DNA from: Desulfopila inferna
GTDB taxonomy: Bacteria; Desulfobacterota; Desulfobulbia; Desulfobulbales; Desulfocapsaceae
NCBI RefSeq assembly: GCF_016919005.1
Contig: NZ_JAFFQE010000002.1
Coordinates: 124,001 to 188,000 of the forward strand
Direction: 5' to 3'
DNA: 64,000 nt
Shown here one piece after another: positions 57,198 through 64,000 of this stretch. The notes beneath the pieces were generated by a model. That model was given only the letters and a program-made list of their open reading frames with translations. It had not been told where the DNA came from and ran no database searches. Both the position numbers and the translations under genes were made by a program. The stretch's first letter is position 1. Each line of letters starts with the position of its first letter.

Positions 57198-58532
57198 TCA
57201 TAATGCTCGCCTGAGATCTTCAATACTGCGGCTCAAAGCCCGGCAGAACCTGGCCGCCTCCGCTCCATCGATGACCCGATGGTCATAAGAAAGGGAAAAC
57301 GGCAGGGTAAGCCGTGGCCTGAAAACCTGCTGCTCTTCATGCCATACCGGTTTCTTGTAATTCCTGGAAAGTCCCAGGATGGCGACCTGCGGGGCATTCA
57401 CAATCGGGGCAAAACCGGTTCCTCCGATGCCGCCGAGGCTGGAGATGGTGAAGGAAGCGCCCTGCATATCGGGAATGCCGAGTTTGCCCTCTCTGGCGGC
57501 TCCACTCAATTTTTTCAACTCTGCGGCGATCTCCCTGATCCCCTTTTTCTCCGCATTTCTGATCACCGGAACCATGAGGCCATCGGGAGTGTCGACAGCT
57601 ATGCCGATATTATAAAAATATTTATATATGAGTGAAGCGCCCCCGGGAACCAATGAGCTGTTGACGGCGGGAAATGCTTTCAGCGTTGCAACCACTGCCT
57701 TGATAATGAAGACCAGAGCACTGTAGCGCATACCTTCCTCTTCGGACTCGGCATTCATCCTTTGACGAAAGGCCTCCAGGTCTGTGACGTCGGCCTCATC
57801 AAAATGGGTGACATGCGGGATGGTGACCCAGCTCCGGAGAAGCTGTGGACCGGAAATCTTCTTGATCCTCCCCAGGGCAATCTCTTCGGTCTCGCCATAT
57901 TTACTGAAATCCTCTAGCGGCTTGGGCTGGAAAGTGTCGGAAGGTATCTCCGCTGTTGCCTTCTTCCTACCACCTTTTTGAAATTTATCAACATCTTCTT
58001 TTAAAATCCGCCCCTTGGGTCCTGTTCCCGTCAAATTGGCAAGCTCAACATCCTGCTCCCGGGCATAGGCCCGCACCGAAGGCGTCGCATGATATTCTCC
58101 CGGTTCAGCCTCCTCAGGCTGTTGTTCCTGCTCGTCGGGCTTTTGGTGTTTTTCAGTTTTTTCTCCGGCCGTTTCTTTTTTTTCCGCCTTTTGCGGCTGA
58201 ACCTCTTTTTCAGTCTCTTCCTTCTGCTGCCGCGGCTTCTCCTCTTTCCCGGCGGATTCTTCCCCGGCGGATTCTTCCTCGGAGGATTCTTCCTCGGAGG
58301 TTTCAAGCAAGACGATGGCATCACCGCTGCCGACCTCGTCTTCCTCTTTCAGATAAACCTCTTTGACAATTCCGGCAGCCGTCGAAGGGATGTCCATGAC
58401 CGCCTTTTCACTCTCCAGAGCGATTAAGGGATCTTCCACCTCGACCTTGTCTCCCGGCGAGACATAGACATCGACGACGGTAATCTCCTGCACATCTCCA
58501 AAATCGGGAATAGTGACCTTTTCTGTGGCCAT
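57198..58532 (-). CDS. aceF: Pyruvate dehydrogenase E2 (dihydrolipoamide acetyltransferase)
   Basis: A 444-residue protein. The lipoyl domain (~1-80) carries the lipoylated Lys in LESEKAVMDIP. A long Glu/Lys-rich linker (~80-145) and the E3-binding domain (ATPSVRAYAREQDVELANLTGTGPKGRILKEDV) follow. The catalytic domain ends in SLSYDHRVIDGAEAARF (HxxxDG). It has a single lipoyl domain, against three in E. coli. AAGGAG precedes the ATG. Confidence 0.96.
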   Translation of the reverse strand: MATEKVTIPDFGDVQEITVVDVYVSPGDKVEVEDPLIALESEKAVMDIPSTAAGIVKEVYLKEEDEVGSGDAIVLLETSEEESSEEESAGEESAGKEEKPRQQKEETEKEVQPQKAEKKETAGEKTEKHQKPDEQEQQPEEAEPGEYHATPSVRAYAREQDVELANLTGTGPKGRILKEDVDKFQKGGRKKATAEIPSDTFQPKPLEDFSKYGETEEIALGRIKKISGPQLLRSWVTIPHVTHFDEADVTDLEAFRQRMNAESEEEGMRYSALVFIIKAVVATLKAFPAVNSSLVPGGASLIYKYFYNIGIAVDTPDGLMVPVIRNAEKKGIREIAAELKKLSGAAREGKLGIPDMQGASFTISSLGGIGGTGFAPIVNAPQVAILGLSRNYKKPVWHEEQQVFRPRLTLPFSLSYDHRVIDGAEAARFCRALSRSIEDLRRAL

Positions 58533-58615
58533 CCTTTTTTCTCCTTGATTGAATTCCTAATCTGCCTTCTTTTTTGCTGGAAAACAACATTTCTATCCAG
58601 CTCAGCTGGGTAAAA

Positions 58616-61273
<2,658 letters not shown>

Positions 61274-61609
61274 ATTGTCCCTCGTATTGTTATGGAGTTA
61301 AAGGAAGCGAAAATCGTGATGCTCTTTTAAGTGATATCATTTTTTCATCCTGTCAATCAAGACGATCTCGTAAAAAGACATCGAAGTTGCCGGGATGGAT
61401 ACTCGGAATCTCCGATCAGATGTCAGCCCAGTGAAAATAAAAGAAAAAAGGTTCCCTTTTGGATGAAAGGCAGGAAGATCTACTCCCTGAAGGGGCAGAC
61501 GTGCCCGGGAAATGTCTAGACAACTTAAATATGATGCTTTACAGAGAGAGGGGACGCGTTATCATGGTACAGCAGAAACAGGTTCCAGGTAAAACGGATA
61601 CGGAGAGCA
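61274..61609. other. Divergent promoter region upstream of aceE
   Basis: This ~335-bp region separates aceE (minus) from a small membrane protein (plus). It should hold both promoters. I see no clear hairpin, repeat or binding site. Confidence 0.4.
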
Positions 61610-62011
61610 ATGATCGAGAAGAAAAATCAGCAACAAGGAGAAAAAGGACAGGGCAGAATAGGTTATCGCCCTTACTGGATACTGCAGTTCTCTATCCTTA
61701 TTCGTGCTCTCCATCAAATCGGAGCCGCCGTCTTTTTGGCATCCTATCTTCTCGAAGCGATCCCTTATCCTCCGGCTTTCTATGCCTTTCTCACCTTCTG
61801 CAGCGGCATTGTCCTGCTGCTTACGGAATGGATGCGCCACAGGCAGATTTACCGGGAACTTTCCGGAATAAGCACCTTTATCAAGCTTGTTCTGCTGGGA
61901 CTAGCCTACCATGCCGTATTTCCGGCGGCACCTACCGTGACAGCGGCATTCCTGATCGCCTCCATCGCTTCCCACTCGCCCAAACAATTTCGCCATCGTT
62001 TGCTTTATTAG
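61610..62011 (+). CDS. Small membrane protein, hypothetical
   Basis: A 133-residue protein with three or four hydrophobic segments (about 25-50, 55-70, 90-108 and 112-125) after a charged Gln/Lys-rich start. GGAGAGCA precedes the ATG. No domain is recognised. Its last codon, TAT, is followed by TAG that is also the first three bases of a family A repeat. A longer overlapping frame in another phase is a shadow. Confidence 0.65.
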   Translation: MIEKKNQQQGEKGQGRIGYRPYWILQFSILIRALHQIGAAVFLASYLLEAIPYPPAFYAFLTFCSGIVLLLTEWMRHRQIYRELSGISTFIKLVLLGLAYHAVFPAAPTVTAAFLIASIASHSPKQFRHRLLY

Positions 62012-62184
62012 TGCCTTACCCCCCAAAACTGCCACCAAGAGAAGGAAACGAAAACTACATTTAGATCCGTGAATCTCCCTCTACCGCCAAGGCACTTATC
62101 CAGCTCCGCTGGGTTAGTGCTTCATCCTTCAAGCCACTTACACCCCTCAAAAAAAAGTACCGTAAGAAGTCCAGCTCCGCTGGA
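62009..62184. repeat. Family A dispersed repeat
   Basis: Starts TAGTGCCTTACCCCCC, passes GGAAACGAAAACTACATTTAGATCCGTGAATC-type sequence, and reaches CCAAGGCACTTATCCAGCTCCGCTGGG. A second partial unit ends CCAGCTCCGCTGGA at 62184. The TAG is the stop codon of the membrane protein. Confidence 0.85.
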
Positions 62185-62210
62185 TAATCCCAGAGTCAGG
62201 AGCTCTAACT

Positions 62211-62378
62211 GAACGACCATCGACTACAAGTCGATGTGTTCGTTATTCGGCTAAAGCCGACTTAAGACAAATTAGTTTGCTTCGCAAATTGGTTTTTTCT
62301 TAAATTTTTGGTCTTCGACCATTTTGTTAAACTTAACTTCGCCTTAAGGCGAGGGGTTTTAACTATCCCCAAAGGGGA
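62211..62378. repeat. Array of six short perfect hairpins
   Basis: Consecutive hairpins: CATCGAC/GTCGATG (62218-62236), TCGGCT/AGCCGA (62247-62260), TTTGC/GCAAA (62276-62288), TGGTC/GACCA (62309-62321), CGCCTTAAGGCG (62340-62351) and TCCCC/GGGGA (62366-62378). Two of the loops are TTC. The last overlaps the end of the thioesterase gene. No known family is recognised. Confidence 0.75.
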
Positions 62379-62790
62379 CACTAAAAACAAAAGGACCCAA
62401 CTTAGCCCTGAAACCCTCCGGCACCGCAGCAACTTTTCTCGTCGTATAATCAAACGCCAAAAAAACCGTGAATCCACCTATAACCAACTCTTCGTCCGCG
62501 CCTCGGCGTACTGAATACTCAAAGGTGAATTTTTTTCCCTTCAGTTCGCTCACTCCGATCAACACCAGCAATTCATCGTGAAGAAAAACCTCACGGTGAT
62601 ATTTCACCCCGCTTTCTACCATGATAATTCCTCGCTGATCGCCGATATCCTTCTCAGAGTATCCGAGAGATTGCAGGAAATCGATCCGGGCATCATGAAA
62701 AATTACCAAAGCTTTGTCATTCCCCAGGTGGCCGCCGTAATTTATATCGCCGATGGTTACCTTATATTTTGCACTATATCTTTCAGTCAT
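62359..62790 (-). CDS. Acyl-CoA thioesterase (hotdog fold)
   Basis: A 143-residue hotdog-fold protein of the 4-hydroxybenzoyl-CoA thioesterase/YbgC type. The catalytic region is VTIGDINYGGHLGNDKALVIFHDARIDFL, where Asp and the following Gly/His segment sit at the usual place. Its last residues (VPFGDS) and stop codon come from the hairpin array, so the C-terminus may be derived from it. Weak ribosome site. Confidence 0.8.
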   Translation of the reverse strand: MTERYSAKYKVTIGDINYGGHLGNDKALVIFHDARIDFLQSLGYSEKDIGDQRGIIMVESGVKYHREVFLHDELLVLIGVSELKGKKFTFEYSVRRGADEELVIGGFTVFLAFDYTTRKVAAVPEGFRAKLGPFVFSVPFGDS

Positions 62791-62867
62791 CTGTATTCAT
62801 TTATGAAAATTAGTACATTACAGATTTATTTTTGTTTTTTTTGCAAGAAAATAATCTGTCTAAAGGT

Positions 62868-62916
62868 TCTTATACCCTTAAAGGGGTACTGTAAAAAGCC
62901 CAGCTCAGCTGGGTTA
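62868..62916. repeat. Family A fragment
   Basis: Contains TTCTTATACCCTTAAAGGGGTACTGTAAAAAGCCCAGC-type modules with the CCCAGCTCAGCTGGG palindrome at 62899-62913. It lies in the gap between the thioesterase and the next gene. Confidence 0.6.
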
Positions 62917-63108
62917 GCTTTATCGAACCGGATCGTACATTCTCGAAATTGTACAAGACCATAAACATATACCATAAATCAATTGAAATGGTCGATATGC
63001 CTTCGCCTTTTTGAAACTTTTAATTTCCGACATATAGTATGTTAACAGAGGAAAGCGACCTAAAGAGCAATACTTAGCAAAGGGTAGGACATCCTTAAAG
63101 GAAGAGAC

Positions 63109-63489
63109 ATGGTACAAGAAAAATCATTTCCGGATCAAGTCAAAGAACTCAAAGAAATAATTAAGCAATTACGAGATGATTTCCCCCCGGAGGTTATAGA
63201 GCAAACCGCTGCTCGTCTTGAAAATCTCAACTACGCGCCTTCCGTTATTACCCCGAACGAAAAGTTCTTGCGACTGGACAAGCAAGGAATGCTGGACGAG
63301 GTGGACAGAATTCTCAAAATGCCGGAAGAAGAGGCCTGTGCCCTTGCGCCTGGGAATACCGCCAAGTGCGAAGATCTTCGTTTGCAGTTCATCAAGGTTC
63401 TTCTTTTTTATTATGAAAAGCTGATCCTCCTGCGAAAAGACGATGCCGATGCCTGGGATGAAGTGGATGAACTCTACGTCCATGATTAA
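63109..63489 (+). CDS. Hypothetical helical protein
   Basis: A 126-residue mainly helical protein with AAAGGAAGAG before its ATG. It shows QVKELKEIIKQLRDDFPPEVIEQTAARLENL, which is coiled-coil-like, and no recognised domain. The C-terminus is acidic (DADAWDEVDELYVHD). Function unknown. Confidence 0.6.
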   Translation: MVQEKSFPDQVKELKEIIKQLRDDFPPEVIEQTAARLENLNYAPSVITPNEKFLRLDKQGMLDEVDRILKMPEEEACALAPGNTAKCEDLRLQFIKVLLFYYEKLILLRKDDADAWDEVDELYVHD

Positions 63490-63561
63490 ACAATTACCAT
63501 CGGCACTTCGTAACCGCCAGCAAGGTGGAAATTTCTGATTTTACGGAATTATTTTCCTGAT

Positions 63562-63804
63562 ACAGCTGAGTTGGACACTTTTCATTACCCCTTTGAGGGG
63601 TGTAGGTGCTTTGGCTGTAGAGGCGGATTCACAAATTTTAATGTATCTTTCGTTTTTTTTATTTTTTAATGCCTGCTTATTGAGGGTGATGCACGAACCC
63701 AGCGGAGCTGGATAAGTGCTTTGGCGGTACAGGCAAATTCACGAGTTTGAAGATGTTTTTCGTTTTTTTACTCTTAGTGGTGGTTTTTGGGGAGTAAAGC
63801 ACTA
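63562..63804. repeat. Family A dispersed repeat, two units
   Basis: The right unit (about 63697-63804) is the best family example. On the minus strand it reads TAGTGCTTTACTCCCC, then AAAAACCACCACTAAGAG, GTGAATTTGCC, AAAGCACTTATCCAGC and GCTGGG. The left unit is diverged but keeps TACACCCCTCAAAGGGGTA. The TAG (63804-63802) is the stop codon of the UPF0173 gene. Confidence 0.88.
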
Positions 63805-64000
63805 AACAATAACCTCTTCACCAAATTCCAGCACAACCGCTTTCTTCCCGCAAGCTTCCACATGTCGTTTAAATTCCTGCGGGTCCGCCTCAATGACGGG
63901 AAAGGTGTTGTAATGCATGGGAATGGCGATTTTTGGATCAGCCAGTTCCACCGCCTTGACCGCATCCTTTATCCCCATGGTAAAATTATCGCCGATGGGC
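63802..64000 (-). CDS. UPF0173 metal-dependent hydrolase, C-terminal part
   Basis: The last ~65 residues of a metallo-beta-lactamase-fold protein: PIGDNFTMGIKDAVKAVELADPKIAIPMHYNTFPVIEADPQEFKRHVE. GDNFTMG and PMHYNTF match UPF0173. The gene continues beyond the window. Its stop codon is the start of a family A repeat. Confidence 0.85.
   Translation of the reverse strand, partial: PIGDNFTMGIKDAVKAVELADPKIAIPMHYNTFPVIEADPQEFKRHVEACGKKAVVLEFGEEVIV

Noticed and set aside
61459-62064. 201-residue frame overlapping the membrane protein
   Set aside because: The alternative frame has clear hydrophobic segments and a ribosome site; this one does not.

Overview
The window looks like a chromosomal segment of an anaerobic, Gram-negative member of the Desulfobacterota, probably close to the Desulfobulbales. 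This is inferred from gene content rather than from a marker gene. The clues are an orange-protein (ORP)-like cluster with a sigma-54 regulator and promoter, a selenoprotein with an in-frame UGA, an octaheme cytochrome c, and a DUF2318/FtsX-type ABC cluster. There is no rRNA, and I saw no tRNA, CRISPR array, prophage or intact insertion sequence. Base composition looks even throughout, so there is no obvious foreign island.

Layout. 1-9.5 kb is almost entirely on the minus strand: guaB-guaA-NYN/cold-shock gene, then glk-sugar kinase-tgt-yajC, a terminator, then rnhA and a small HTH/zinc-ribbon gene. 9.8-17.2 kb holds a YciO/Sua5 protein, an IHF/HU subunit, rpsA, a DEAD-box helicase, a zinc-ribbon/receiver-like protein and pilT. 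17.6-26.3 kb (plus strand) has ilvD, an MFS transporter, a glycerol-1-phosphate dehydrogenase homologue and a PhnD-PhnC-PhnE-PhnE transporter. 26.8-34.5 kb carries holA, clpS-clpA, a membrane protein with a ubiquitin-E2-like domain, and the octaheme cytochrome. 34.6-39 kb (minus) has the ABC/DUF2318 cluster, a Cys-rich secreted protein, the selenoprotein and a MoaE-like gene. 39.3-44.6 kb is the ORP-like locus: a sigma-54 activator, a sigma-54 promoter, then a receiver-like protein, two MinD/ferredoxin ATPases, two NifX-like proteins and a NifU-N scaffold. 44.8-55.4 kb is a mixture: an alcohol dehydrogenase broken by a stop codon, a metallo-beta-lactamase-fold lipoprotein, a diguanylate cyclase, a lipoprotein, an Hpt protein, trmO, a PfpI protein, a PHP phosphatase, a universal stress protein and a transglutaminase/ThiF pair. 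55.5-61.3 kb is the pyruvate dehydrogenase operon aceE-aceF-lpdA (minus). The last 3 kb has a small membrane protein, a thioesterase, a hypothetical gene and the end of a UPF0173 hydrolase.

The most unusual features are these. (1) A UxxC peroxiredoxin-like selenoprotein has a SECIS-like hairpin, and its reading frame would be missed by ordinary gene calling. (2) A dispersed repeat family of about 107 bp recurs in the intergenic regions; its first three bases, TAG, form the stop codon of three unrelated genes. (3) Two further inverted-repeat families and an array of six short hairpins are present. (4) An E2-like domain lacking the catalytic cysteine is fused to a membrane anchor. (5) The ORP-like operon has a close match to the sigma-54 promoter consensus.
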